From NCBI RefSeq assembly GCF_000283155.1, contig NW_004454283.1, positions 1,348,785-1,412,784 on the forward strand: a stretch of DNA of 64,000 nt, given 5' to 3'. The stretch comes from Ceratotherium simum simum. Lineage: Eukaryota > Chordata > Mammalia > Perissodactyla > Rhinocerotidae. The notes under the pieces are model-generated. The model made no database searches, was not told the origin of the DNA, and saw nothing but the letters and a program-made list of their open reading frames with translations. This document shows, in pieces, positions 33,640 to 44,959 of this stretch. A program made the position numbers and the translations under genes. The first letter of the stretch is position 1; each line of letters begins with the position of its first letter.

Positions 33640-34825
33640 CACCAAGGGAAAATGTATAGATGGTGAAGAGAACTCTGTTTATGCATTCTCTTTAAAATCA
33701 GACAAAAGATAATGCCCAGAGCCAGCACTTGGATTCCACATTATATTAAAGATCTTAGACAGTGAAATAAGACAAGAACAAGAAGTTGAAGACGGGGATT
33801 GGAAAGGGAGAAAATAAATCAGTCTCTTTTTTTTTGGCAGATGATATGATTTTCTATTCAGAAAGTCAAAAAGAATCTGGAGAAAAACTATTAGTATTAA
33901 TAAGGGAATTTTAGCCATGTAGCTGAAGGTAGGATCCATATGCAGATTGCATATACAGATGTCAACTGCATTTCTATACATCATTGGGAAACTTTAAAAG
34001 GTAGCTACCATTTATGTAGCAACAAAAACTACAAACATAACTGGAAATGAATCTAACAAAAGTTGTAAAGACTTGTACGCAGAAATTTGTGAAGTTTTCC
34101 TGAAGGATGAAGGAAGACCTGAATAAAGGAAGAGACTTCCTGTGGCTATGAAGTGGAAGATATAATGTCATAATATAACCTTCCCCAACTTATCCAATGG
34201 TTTAATACAACTCCAATAAAAACTTAATAGGATCCTTTGTAGAATTTGACAATTTGCTTCTAAAATTAAAATGGAAGAACAAAAGGCCAAGAACAGCTAA
34301 GACAGTTCTAGAAAAGGAAGGTAGGCTTGCTCTGCCAGGGGACGCTGTGTGGTGCTAGTGCAGGCGAAACAAGCTGACAAATGGAACAAATAGAACGCAC
34401 CCGAACAGACCCGTGCACTCTGGAACTTCTACGTATGACGCAGGTGACACGGCAAACCAGCGGGGAAAGGAGTGCCTTTTCAGTGAATGTATCTGGTTAC
34501 CTATATGGAAAAAATTAAATGATATGGTAAAATCCATTCCAGGTGTATTAAGAACTGTGTCAAAGCAAATGTCTCAAGCAAAATTTTAAAATTTTTAGAA
34601 GAAAATATAGGTGAGAATTTCTGATTTCAAGGTAGGGAGGGATTTCTTAAAGTACAAAATGTGCTAACATAAAAGCAAAAGACTGGTATGATTAAGAACA
34701 TCTGTAAATCAAAAGACGATTAAAAGCAAGTAAAAAATAAGTCAAAGTGTGAGACTGTGCCATTCCTTCCAAGAGAGTAATTTGGTACCCCGCCTCACAA
34801 AAACAAAGCCAGAGCCCTGAAAACC
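33640..34825 (+). repeat. L1 ORF2 fragment (broken)
   Basis: GGCAGATGATATGATTTTCTATTCAGAAAG (the AD-type RT active-site region), CAACTGCATTTCTATACATC and AAATTAAAATGGAAGAACAAAAGGCCAAGAACAGCTAAGAC are ordered L1 ORF2 landmarks. Stops and frameshifts are frequent. Confidence 0.88.
34635..34825 (+). repeat. Duplicated L1 segment, copy 1
   Basis: 191 bp repeated at 35117-35322 with a few substitutions and a ~16 bp indel (copy 2 carries ATATTTGAAACCATT-like extra sequence). It ends at the gap. Confidence 0.93.
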
Positions 34826-34925
34826 NNNNNNNNNNNNNNNNNNNNNNNNNNNNNNNNNNNNNNNNNNNNNNNNNNNNNNNNNNNNNNNNNNNNNNNNNNN
34901 NNNNNNNNNNNNNNNNNNNNNNNNN
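34826..34925. other. Assembly gap (100 N)
   Basis: Exactly 100 N, a conventional size for a gap of unknown length. It is flanked by two copies of the same L1 segment (34635-34825 and 35117-35322). Confidence 0.99.
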
Positions 34926-35116
34926 TATTCAGTTTTTCCCCCCAAAGCCCCAGTAGATAGTTGTATGTCATAGGTTCACATCCTTCTAGTTGCTGTACGT
35001 GGGACTCGGCCTCACGTTGGACGGAGAAGTGGTGCCTCGGGGCGCGCCCAGGATCCGAACCCGGGCCGCCAGCATCAGAGCGCATGCACTTAACCGCTAA
35101 GCCACGGAGCCGGCCC
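34926..35116 (-). mobile_element. ERE SINE, 3' end lost in gap
   Basis: Reverse-oriented ERE: GGCCGGCTCCGTGG-type head ends at 35116, the B box GGATCCGAACCC is near 35050, and CCCCAGTAGATAGTTGTATGTCATAGG is near the gap. The A-tail is read as a T/C run before the N block. Confidence 0.92.
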
Positions 35117-35430
35117 GGGAAGGATTTCTTAAAGTACAAAAAGTGCTAACATAAAAGCAAAAGACTGATATATTTGAAACCATTATGATTAAGAACATCT
35201 GTAAATCAAAAGACGATTAAAAGCAATTAAAAAATAAGTCAAAGTGTGAGACTGTGCCATTCCTTCCAAGAGAGTAATTTGGTACCCCGCCTCACAAAAA
35301 CAAAGCCAGAGCCCTGAAAATCTTGGAGGATACAGTTTACTCCATAAACAACAACAAGCATAAAAGATTAAGTAAGTGGTGCACGTCAGGAAGCACTAAG
35401 CAGCACGGAGCATGCTGAATAAAATAGAAC
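35117..35430 (+). repeat. L1 ORF2 fragment, including duplicated segment copy 2 (35117-35322)
   Basis: GGGAAGGATTTCTTAAAGTAC and onwards repeats 34635-34825, then continues into new L1 sequence (GGAGGATACAGTTTACTCC). Confidence 0.88.
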
Positions 35431-35454
35431 CACCTTGCCCCATTTTTGAAATAA

Positions 35455-35700
35455 TAGCCGGTAATATCTATTGGGAGTTCATCATGTTCTAGGCACAAGT
35501 CCAAACACCTAAACGTCAGTAACTGATTTGATAGTGGCGTGAGGCTGGTATTCTCTTATGCCCATGTTGTCACTGGGAAAGCTGAGAGCAGAGAGAGTGA
35601 AGAACTTGTCTGTGGTTACACAGCTTGTCAGTGGTGAAGCCAGGACTGGAACCCAAGAGTCTGGCCCCGGAGGCTGTGCCTTTAGCTTTTCTTCTGTGCT
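35455..35700 (-). repeat. MIR SINE
   Basis: ATATCTATTGGGAGTTCATCATGTTCTAGGCAC, then GGTTACACAGCTTGTCAGTGGTGAAGCCAGGACTGGAACCC, is a nearly complete reverse MIR. Confidence 0.85.
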
Positions 35701-36335
35701 GCCTGTGCAGACCCATGCATGGCATAGATGGCAAGAAAGAAAGGAAGATGCCCAGGTGCCAGGGCCAAGAGGGAAGTGATTGTGGAGTGGAGGCATGCAG
35801 GCTCATGCACCAGCGGCTCTGGACCCCACGGATTAGAGGCTGGAGTGTCGTGTACACACAAGGAAAGGGGACGAGGCGTTTGGCCCATAGCAGGTAAAGA
35901 ATTGAAGCTGAGATGCCTCTGAATAACTGGGACTCCTACAACCCCGGTGGGGAAAAATGAATCAAGTTTGCACACTTGCTCAGGAGGAGGCAGCCTGCCT
36001 CTACTGTGATTGTGTGTGGAGTATAATCCTCAATGATAAACCAAGGTCCTGGGCTTTCCCTTCCCGAGGACCTGGGGCCTGGCTTTAAACTTTGCCTCCT
36101 GGTGTGGGGACCAGAAGCCGAGAAACTAACACAGAATCTGTTCCTAGGGTGATGGGACACCCACTTCACCCCAATACCCAGCATAAACCAAAATAAGCCA
36201 CCATGACAGGGCGCTGTAACAATCCAGGTGCCATAAAGTTTCCACAGTAAACATGAACCTTGTTTGGGATCAGCTAAATATGCCCACACACATAGGTACA
36301 CGGACACCCAAAAAGAAGTGCTTCCACCATGAGCG
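35701..36335. other. Intergenic sequence, nothing recognised
   Basis: No supported feature. Confidence 0.4.
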
Positions 36336-36339
36336 AAAT

Positions 36340-38460
36340 TTTGCTGGTAAAAAAAAGAAAAAACCCAGGAAGACTTGTTCTCTGAAAACTTGAGTTAATT
36401 GAAAAATCTGAGAGAAATTATAAAACAACAATCTTCAAAATGAGTAAAAAATAAGCATTATAAAAATCAGAAATAAAGAGCAAATAACCACTCTCACAGT
36501 AGATTTAGAAAAGAACAAAATGGATTCTTACGAATCAAATCAAAATTAAAGAGCCAATTGAAGATAGCAGAAAAACTAGTAAAGCAGAAAACAGATCTGA
36601 GGACATCAACTGGAAGATAGTACAGAATCCAGCACAGTTAAGAGATACAGATTCGAACGACATGACCCAATATACATCTATCTACAAAGGATTCCAGAAG
36701 GAGAAAAGAGAAAATGAAAGAGATAAGAGCTTAGAATGTCCCATTAAATTTAATTTTTTTCCATTTTTTATTAAATATGTTCTCAGAAGACTCTCAATGA
36801 ACCTAGAGAAAGATTTTTTGAAGCTTTTATATGTGGACATCTCCTGGAGAAACTTCAGGAGACTAAACACAAACAGGAAGTTGTGACAAGACCCAGAGAA
36901 GAACAGAAGTTTACTCCTCGAGAACAATGTTTGGATTAGCAGGATGCTTCTCAACAGCAACAAGAGTGGTCCAAAACCGCAGAAAAATGTCTTCAAAGCA
37001 CTGAGAGAAAACAGGCATCAAACTAGAATTTTATATCCAGCTAAACTATTATTCAAGAGTGAGCGTGACAGGGCCAGCCCGGTGGCACAGTGGTTAAGTT
37101 CACGCACTCCGCTTCAGCTGCACGAGGTTTGCAGGTTTGGATCCCAGGTGCAGACCTACACATCACTTATCAAGCCATGCTGTGCCCACGTCCCATATAA
37201 AGTAGAGGAAGATGGGCACGGATGTTAGCCCAGGGCCAATCTTCCTCAGCAAAAAGAGGAGGATTGGCAACAGAGGTTAGCTCAGGGCTGATCTTCCTCA
37301 CACACACACAAAAAAGGAGTGAGAATGAAGCAGACGTTTTCAGACGGGCCGAGAAAGCTTACTACTAATGCCCTTTACAGAATATCTGTACAGAGGGACC
37401 TTAGGAAGAAGGAAACTGAACTCCAGACAAAGGAGGAATGCATGGAAAAACATCAAATGGATTGGGGAAATGTGGAAATATTGTAAAATAAGTATTGACA
37501 GTAATCATTAATTGTATCAATAATGATTATTTTGGTGATGACAAAATGGAACTAAAATACTGGACAATAATGCCATGTAACGTGCAAACAGTAGTGATCA
37601 GAATAAACATATTTGAAGGTCATTATGGGATTCAAGGGAAGGGTAGAGATCAACTGAGTTTTGACTTTGTTAAGTCAAGTATGCATGCTAGAAATTAAGA
37701 GTAACCATCAAGTGAATAGATTGGATTGAACCCTATGAAACTGCTGATGACTGACTGGTTTTGACCAACATAATGGCAATTTCATATGGTTCAACCTAAT
37801 ACACTGTATCACTTCCAAATGAACAAAGGTAAGATGGAGAAAACTCCATCCTACCAAAGGAAGGCAGGAAAGACAGTGGAGGAGAGAAGCCAGGAAAACC
37901 ATAAATGCCCCCAGAAGAAGAGGATAGAAATAACCTGAAGACTAAACCCTTGAATTAAAAGACAAACTCTCAGATTAGGTAAATTGGTTTTTTAACCTGC
38001 TAATTAGAAGAACCATATCCGTAACAAATTGACCCAAACTTCGGAAGTAAAAGGATGGAAAAAGAGATAAACTAAGCAATTATTAATAAATTTTGAACAT
38101 TGATGTATCTATATTAATATAAGTCAAAACAGACTCAGTGGAAAAGTATTATTGGTATAAAGATAGTAATACATAACAATAAAAGGAAAAATTCACCAGG
38201 AATTCGCCAGAAAGATATAAAAAATCTGAACTTGTATGCCTCAATAACCAGCTTCTAAACTAAACTGCTGAAAAAGCAAAAACTGGCAAAAGTATAAGGA
38301 AAAATGAATAAATCCCTAACCATAGTGGGAGAATATAGTGTATGTCTCTCAGTAACTGATAGATAAGTAGAATAAGTTAAGAAATTAGTTAAGGATATAG
38401 AACACATAAATAATGCAAGTAAAGCCTCGATACAACGTATATACATGTACGACATATGGC
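36340..38460 (+). repeat. L1/HAL1-like sequence, interrupted by an ERE
   Basis: 36340-37070 and 37316-38460 hold ATTCCAGAAGGAGAAAAGAG, AACTAGAATTTTATATCCAGC and TAAGCAATTATTAATAAATTT, resembling L1 ORF1-downstream linker sequence. No intact frame. Confidence 0.65.
37071..37315 (+). mobile_element. ERE SINE
   Basis: GGGCCAGCCCGGTGGCACAGTGG head, GGATCCCAGGTGCAG body, two 3' body units and a (CA)nAn tail. GAGTGAG occurs on both sides (TSD). Confidence 0.95.
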
Positions 38461-38579
38461 CTCATCTAATTAATAGTCCCTATGAGGGAGGTATTACTAT
38501 TATTGTCACTTTATGGAGGGTGGTATTATGGGCAAAGTGTGAGGATGGGAATTTAAGAAGCAACAGGAAAGGAAATAGA

Positions 38580-39240
38580 TGCCCAATATCACTAGTCATC
38601 AGGGAAATGCAAAATAAATCATCTAAGGCTGGCAACACCAAGTGTTGAAAGCTGTGGGAAAGGTGTTAGACGGTGCCGATGGGGAGGTCAGGGGACCCCC
38701 ACCCAGAAGGATAGTTTGGATGTGCTTAGAAAAGTTGAAGATGCACTTACATTGCCGTCAGTAATTACACTTTTAGGCATCCACTCCAGAGAAATTCTCA
38801 TTCATGTAGGCCAAGAAGGATACATGTGAGGGGGTACAATGTGAGAGGATGTTTGTTGCCACACTGTAATTTAAAAAAAAAAAAAAGAAAAAAAGGAAAA
38901 GTGTTGCGGTTCATAAATAAGGCTGTGGACACTTACACCTTGTTTAATTCATACAGTGGAATTTGTCAGCATGAATTAATATCAGAGACAGAATGGTGAG
39001 TGAAACAGCAAGATGCCAAAGGATATAGGCAGTGTGATACCGTTTACGTAAAACTTAAAAACACTGGAGATGAGACTACGCATTGTTTCTGGGGACATGA
39101 AAACGACGTGAAATGTGCCCTAGACCAAAACACAACTGCACAAGAATGACTGAAAATTGAAAATAAAATTATAAAAGAATCAGAAGGCCAGCTAATAGAA
39201 AAGTGGGCAAAAGACTGAACAGACACTTTATTGGAGAGTT
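38580..39240 (+). repeat. Old L1 3' end
   Basis: ATGCCCAATATCACTAGTCATCAGGGAAATGCAAA, then TTACACTTTTAGGCATCCACTCCAGAG and TTTGTTGCCACACTGTAAT, are L1M 3' landmarks. Confidence 0.82.
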
Positions 39241-40015
39241 ACCCAGATGGCCGAGAAACCTAGGGAGCCATCGGTCAGCAGCGCTGGGGAGCAGACAATG
39301 AATGCACACTCGAAATGCCCTCCTCAACGCCGGACTGCGTACCTCCTCTCCCTCTCACTCATTTTCTTTCCTTGCTGGCGGTTTCCCAGGCCTGAGGCAG
39401 CTACGGGAGGAGGTCCCATCTGGGGAACACGGAAGCCAGGGTCTGTGCCCTTCCCAGGGCAGGTGTCCCGGCAAGACTTGCAGAGGCGTCCTGCGAGGTA
39501 ACACCGTGCACCGTAAGGGTCCCTTATTGGACCCAGAGGCCAGGCTGGCTGTGGGTTGGTGTCTACCCAGGGGCAGAAGCAGGAGAAGCAGAATCTCCTG
39601 CTTCTGCCCCAGGATGGGGAGACTGGGTGGCCTGATTCCACAACGTGTCCTGCTGCCGTGGAAGCACCTGGTTCTACCCGGAGGACGGGTCCTATACCGA
39701 GGTGTGCTTCAGCCTAGGACCCCATAGCCGGAGTCCACCTGGCTCCACTCCACGAGTTGGTTCTTCAGCACGGTATGAGACAGCTGGCTCCAAAAACACA
39801 CCGGAATTTCTAAGGGAGAAGCAGGTGGTGGGAAAAGGCAAAGGAGCAGGGGCTTGTTTAGCCAAGGGTTGGAGGGTGGGGACATGGGAGCTCACGGGAT
39901 GCATCAGGAGAGCCTGTGACGCCTAAGGAGGGTCGGGAGATGTGGCAGGACTCGGAGAAAAAGCAGGCTGCGCTGTGATGTCAGCAGGCCAAAGATAATT
40001 GCATTCTGTGCTCTG
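39241..40015. other. GC-rich intergenic sequence with a strong hairpin
   Basis: Contains a 141-codon plus frame without recognisable domain and the 17 bp inverted repeat listed separately. No gene supported. Confidence 0.4.
39570..39610. repeat. Perfect 17 bp inverted repeat, 7 nt loop
   Basis: The left arm GGGGCAGAAGCAGGAGA (39570-39586) is the exact complement of TCTCCTGCTTCTGCCCC (39594-39610), with loop AGCAGAA. RNA from either strand could fold into a hairpin. Confidence 0.95.
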
Positions 40016-40019
40016 CATT

Positions 40020-40130
40020 TTCAGTTACTCATCTCTCTGAATCCTCAACACCTAGCCCTATAGCTAGGTTTGTCACCCTGCGTACCTGAGTGAGAAAGCG
40101 AGGCTCAGAGAGGCTCACCAGCATATTAGG
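40020..40130 (-). repeat. MIR fragment
   Basis: TGAATCCTCAACACCTAGCCCTATAG and GAGAAAGCGAGGCTCAGAGAGGCTCACC match the reverse MIR series. Confidence 0.7.
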
Positions 40131-40279
40131 CAGGAGCTCACTGAGTGTGTACTGAGTGCCAGGTGCTGGGGTACAGCTGTGAGCCACACAGATGTGGCCG
40201 CGACTCCTGCTGAGCTTAAGGAAGTAGTGACCCAGAGTGGGAGGGTGAGAGGAGCTGCTAAGGGACACGCAGGAGGGCC

Positions 40280-40434
40280 GCCTGCTTGCCCACCTGGACG
40301 TGGGATCACCGCCTGCCTACCCACCTGGACGTGGGGTCACCGCCTGCCTACCCACCTGGACGTGGGGTCACCGCCTGTCTACTCACTTGGACCTGGGGTC
40401 ACTGCCTGCCTACCCACATGGATGTGGGGTCACT
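40280..40434. repeat. 31 bp minisatellite, 5 copies
   Basis: Units start GCCTGC/GCCTGT at 40280, 40311, 40342, 40373 and 40404, exactly 31 bp apart. Each contains CCCACCTGGACGTGGGGTCAC or a close variant. The last two copies are more diverged. Confidence 0.96.
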
Positions 40435-40479
40435 GTAGTCGTGCTGGAGGGGTGTCGCCCAAGTGAGGGCCAGGAGAGG

Positions 40480-41160
40480 TCAGCAGGGCAGAGGGCACAG
40501 CGTGAGCAAAGCCCCCGAGAAAAGTGCTACTTGGGGGGACCCAAGGAGCTCCCAAGAGCTGGAGGAGAGCCGGGGGGTGGGGCTGTGATAAGAGAAGAGG
40601 CAGGTGAGGTGGCAATGGTGCAAATCCTGAAGCAGAGAGAAAATAATGATGGGTTTTAGTAGCAAATGACGTGACTGAATTCCGCATCTAGCGGGACCTC
40701 TCGGTTGGGGTGTACACAACAGAGGGCACGTGGGAAAGACTGGAGGGAGGTCCCTCAGGGAGCCAGACATCTCTCATGGGAGGGGCCGTGAGGCTGGCCC
40801 GCTAGGGGAACCAGCTGTGAAGTTTAAAGTCTATTTAGGAGGTAAAAACGCGAGAAGCTGGAGATGGCTGTGGGGGTTGGAAGATGGGGGAAGAGACGAG
40901 CCGGGCTTCCTCGGCAGTGGCCAGCTGAGCAGTGCAGCCATTCGTGCTTGAGCACAAGGGCGGGGATGCAGATGGGCGGAAAGCTGAGGCGCCTGCAGGA
41001 GGTCCAAGGGCAGGTGTGGAGTTTGCCCCGGCGTGCCAGGGCTCAGGGTCCTGGAACAGGTCTGACGTGGGGTCATCACGGAGCCAGTGCCTGGTTCTGT
41101 CTACAGAGAGAGAAACTGAAGCCACGTGTATGGAAGAGGCACCAAGGGAGGCTGGGAGTG
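40480..41160 (+). repeat. Mid-repetitive mammalian repeat (L2-like family)
   Basis: GCGTGAGCAAAGCCCCCGAG, GGGTTTTAGTAGCAAATGACGTGACTG and TCTATTTAGGAGGTAAAAACG follow the family order. Diverged. Confidence 0.5.
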
Positions 41161-41259
41161 GTTAGAGGGAAGAACAGACAGAATCCCGGTGCACACGGAC
41201 ACCTCGGGAAACTGCATAAAGGAGCAGCTACGAGGCAGATGTGGAGCGGCAGCTTTAGA

Positions 41260-41805
41260 AATGAAATGGATGAATGCATGATGTGGTGTACATAGACAAG
41301 AGAAGATTGTTCAGCCATACAAAGAAGGATATCCTGCCACTTGCAACAATGTGGATGGACCTTGAGGAGCTTATGCTAAGTGAGATAAGTCGGACAGAGA
41401 AAGACAAGTACTGTATGATTCCACCCATATGTGGAATCTAAAGCCAAACTCATAAAAACAGGGAGTAGAATGGTGGTTACCAGACAGGTGAGGGGACAGG
41501 CGAGATGTCCTTTGTTTAAGGGGACAAACTTGCAGCGAGTAGTAAATAAGTCCCAGACCTCCAGTGCCCGGTGTAGTGAATACAGATAACAATACTGTGT
41601 TATAATCATCAAATGTGCTAAGAGACTAGATCTTAATCATTCCAGCCACTAAAAAGAAAGGATAGTTATGTGACGTGATAGAAGTGCTGACTTTGGCTAC
41701 AATAGCAATCATATCGCAACATATAAATGTATCAACCCAATATGTTACACACCTTAGATTCACACAATATTATATGTCAAATATATTTCAATTAAAAAAA
41801 AGGAA
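41260..41805 (+). repeat. L1 3' end (L1MA-like)
   Basis: TTCAGCCATACAAAGAAGG, TTGCAACAATGTGGATGGACCTTGAGG, ATATGTGGAATCTAAAGCCAAAC and GTTACACACCTTAGATTCACACAATATTATATGTCAA, ending in an A-tail, are 3' UTR landmarks of mid-aged L1. Confidence 0.9.
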
Positions 41806-41829
41806 ATAAAAGAGAAAGCAGAGGAATAT

Positions 41830-42195
41830 GAACTCCAGATTCCATGAGAAGAAAAATCCTCCAGGCAGCAGAAATGGTCACCGTGTCCAGGATGCTGAGG
41901 GGTCAAATCACAGAAGGACCTGCGGGGACCCGCTGGGTTTTCCTCGGGGAAGTCCACGCTTGCTCCGTGCGGGAGCTTTAATGGAACAATGGAGCAGGCG
42001 GGACCTGCCGTGTGGTGGGTGGAGGAGTCAGGGCTGGGGGAGAGCAAGTGGAGACGGGTCAGCCAATGGGGGGAAGACGTGGGCTGGAGAGGAGGACTGA
42101 GGGACGGTGAGAACACGGAAAATGCAGTGGCTGATGCCTGGGAAGCAAGTGGGTGATGACAGTGCAGGAGGGCTGGGATATGAGCCTCGGGGGGC
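41830..42195 (+). repeat. Mid-repetitive repeat, distal part (L2-like family)
   Basis: GGTCACCGTGTCCAGGATGCTGAGGGGTCAAATCACAGAAGGACC and GAGAGCAAGTGGAGACGGG match the distal part of the family seen at 50-51 kb. Confidence 0.45.
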
Positions 42196-42199
42196 TGCT

Positions 42200-42585
42200 T
42201 TTTTTTTTAAAGTAAAATGTCAATTTATTAATTTATGATTTGAAACATAAGTATCATGCACCTAGGATGTTTATTTCAATCAGTGGACCCCTTCTCTTTC
42301 TGGAAGAAAGCTGCAAGTGAAATGGAAGTACAGTTTACGAAGCTGCTGGGTGGCCGTGGCAGGGTGAGGGCTGACAGCACCGTGACATTTTCTCCTGACG
42401 CACCAGGTCTGTTAGAGTGGCTCTTCCTACAAGGACACAGAAGACTGTCCTAGTTGCCCAGGGCCTCGAAGCCCTGGGTTTGCTGGACATGCCTTGACAA
42501 ATTCTGCTTCTCTGGTCCCCGACTGCCTATGCTTTCACAACAAACTTCTTCTTTCCCGTGGTACAGGAGTGGGTTTTTAAACTAG
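42200..42585. other. Intergenic sequence, nothing recognised
   Basis: No supported feature. Confidence 0.4.
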
Positions 42586-42587
42586 AG

Positions 42588-42782
42588 CTGTGGTTCTCAA
42601 CCTTGGCCACACATGCGAGTCACCTGGAGAGGTTTTGAACCCCCTATCGCCCAGGCCACAGGCCAGCCTGATTAAATCAGCACCTGTGAGGCGATTTAAA
42701 GCAGATTGGCCATTTTCCACCTCCCAGCTCCCCTGGTGATTCCAACGGGTCACCAAAGCTGAGACCCACTCCACCATGTCGG
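42588..42782 (+). repeat. MER5-type remnant
   Basis: CTGTGGTTCTCAACCTTGGC, GAGTCACCTGGAGAGGTTTTGAA and GGTGATTCCAACGGGTCACC are MER5A/B landmarks with recognisable 5' terminus. Confidence 0.85.
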
Positions 42783-43139
42783 GGAGGGGCCACGGCCGGG
42801 AATCGGCATTGGGGACAGGCTTGACTCAGGAAGAAACAGAAAGTCAAATAGACTGATAACGATGTGCCCAATCACAATAAAACTGAGGACGTTGTTGAAG
42901 AACTAACCCTCCCTCCAAAAGTGAGTCAGCTCACATTTCTACAGAAGTGAGTAGATGGAGACATGCATTTCTGGATACCTCACTTATGGACAGAAAGACT
43001 CAACATTGTGAAAGTGTGCTTTTCTTAAATTAGCCGTTCAACAAACCCACTTCCACTCAAAATATCAATGACAGTTTGGGGGACTTGACAAAATGGTTTG
43101 TGGTGGGATACTTTTTACATCTGTATTAACAGATGTTTA
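42783..43139. other. Intergenic sequence, nothing recognised
   Basis: No supported feature. Confidence 0.4.
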
Positions 43140-43640
43140 TTTTCTCTGCAATTTATTTTTCTGTTATATTGAGGACTGCTATCTGCCACCTCCCAGCCCC
43201 CTTCCCCTTCTTCCTTAAGATAGACCCTGATATTATTTGGAATAACCACGGGCTCATCTAAAAGGTTCTCTTTCCTTTCCTCCCTCGAAACCAAGTGTGA
43301 CCATGTCACAAAGTTCAGGCTAATGAGATATAAAGGAACGAGTCTGGGCTGGACTTCCAAGAAGGCTGATTTAAGGGAGCTGACTCAGAGGTTGCTTTTT
43401 TGGTTTTTCCCACTTCCTACTTCTTGGAACTAGGACAAGATGTCTGGCACTCTGACAGCCATTTTGGATTGTGAGGTGACACTAGAATAAGGACTCTGAA
43501 GCTGTCATTTAAGATCTGGTCTGTATAGCTCTAAGCTTCCTTTATGTGAGAGATAAATAAGCTTCCATTCTGTTTCAGCCAGTGTTACTTGTTTCAGCCA
43601 GAGTTATGAGCTGCTAAATCTGATCCTACTTGTTACCCTA
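43140..43640 (+). repeat. Unassigned mammalian repeat (LTR-like 3' end)
   Basis: GTGACCATGTCACAAAGTTCAGGCTAATGAGATATAAAGG, ACAGCCATTTTGGATTGTGAGGTGAC and GTGAGAGATAAATAAGCTTCCATTCTG resemble a dispersed family I cannot name. Confidence 0.5.
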
Positions 43641-44505
43641 GTCATTTGCCCAACATTCTGGACCCATTAATGGCATTCTACACTCAGAGGCCATCAGTGG
43701 GGCAGGGTTGCTACACTGTTTCAAATACAAAAATAATGAAATAGTTCTGTGCTGCTTGAGTGTGCATCATTTTTTTTTTAACTTTCAAAATACACTCTTG
43801 AAATCCATAGTTGAGAAAAAAATATTGAGTCCTAAAATCCTAATTTTTGATTATCAAAATCCAGTGCCCCAAAGCATGCTGGGGAGAAAGTTTTGCTACA
43901 AAGAAGAGGCATAAAAGAATCTTTGACCATTCTGGACCACTTTCCCCACCCTGCCGAGCAAGATGAGCTCCTATGAGCGGGAGGAGGGAGAGAGGTGGAG
44001 AGGACAGTTGGCTGTGGGGGAGACTTGCCCCCCCCCACAGCCAGAGGCAGGTGGAGCTGGAGGGAAAGGACAGATCAGAGAAAAGCAGGAAACGTGAACT
44101 CCTGCCATCTTTGAGTAGAGAGTGGCGTCAAAATGGGTTCAGGGAACATCTTGGCACAGGGGCCCGAGGCAAGTGTGAGTGGGTTCCCCCAGCCGCCTGA
44201 GGGCAGAGACACAAGGGAAATCCGGTGTCTCCTGTGCAGACTTCACCTTCCGGAGGGAGATCAGGTGACCCAGTGACGGGAGTCGGCAGGAGAAAGCTCC
44301 CACAGCCATGGGCCCGGACGGCCAGTGTCTGCCAGGGTCCCTCATAGCATCTGATGCCAGTCCTTTAACAAGTGTGCTTCCAGGTCCTGGAAGACGTCCC
44401 CATCCTCAGACAACTTGAAGGTGCAAAACAGGCTTTTTGATTAATTGTTGAACAGGAAGGTGTAAAGACACATATCTTCTGGTGGTCGTGAGCAGCAGGG
44501 AGATT
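43641..44505. other. Intergenic sequence, nothing recognised
   Basis: No supported feature. Confidence 0.4.
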
Positions 44506-44520
44506 TTAATACTTGATGCA

Positions 44521-44733
44521 GGGCCGGCCCCGTGGCTTAGCTGTTAAGCGCTCACACTCCGCTGCTGGTGGCCCAGGCTCGGATCCCGGGTGTGCACCGA
44601 TGCACCGCTTCTCTGGCCATGCTGAGGCCGCGTCCCACATACAGCAACTAGAAGGATGTGCAGCTATGACATACAACTATCTACTGGGGCTTTGGGGGAA
44701 AAAATAAGAAATAAAATTAAAAAAAAAAACAAA
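44521..44733 (+). mobile_element. ERE SINE, short form, perfect TSD
   Basis: GGGCCGGCCCCGTGGCTTAGCTG head, GGCTCGGATCCCGGG B-box region, ACTGGGGCTTTGGGGG end and A-rich tail. The exact 10 bp duplication ACTTGATGCA is at 44511-44520 and 44734-44743. Confidence 0.97.
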
Positions 44734-44959
44734 ACTTGATGCAGACTTGTTATTGGAAACATTTCTCCTTCCTAAGTAAAGACATATATATAACAGAGAG
44801 AGATCAGTGGTCTTCAAGTTTTAGGATAAACATCCCATTAATAAAACTGAAATATGTGTCTCGGTATGAATTAGTCACCACTCTAATATGTATATTATTA
44901 AACAAAAGAAATTAAAGGGACATAAAAATGTGGGAAAAAAAAAAAGCCTCCTGCTGCCT

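Noticed and set aside
32983..33645. 220-codon minus-strand frame with 14-residue repeats
   Set aside because: The repeats come from the 42 bp minisatellite and the rest from an interspersed repeat.
39302..39727. 141-codon plus frame around the hairpin
   Set aside because: No domain or splice support; the residues are proline/arginine-rich as expected from composition.
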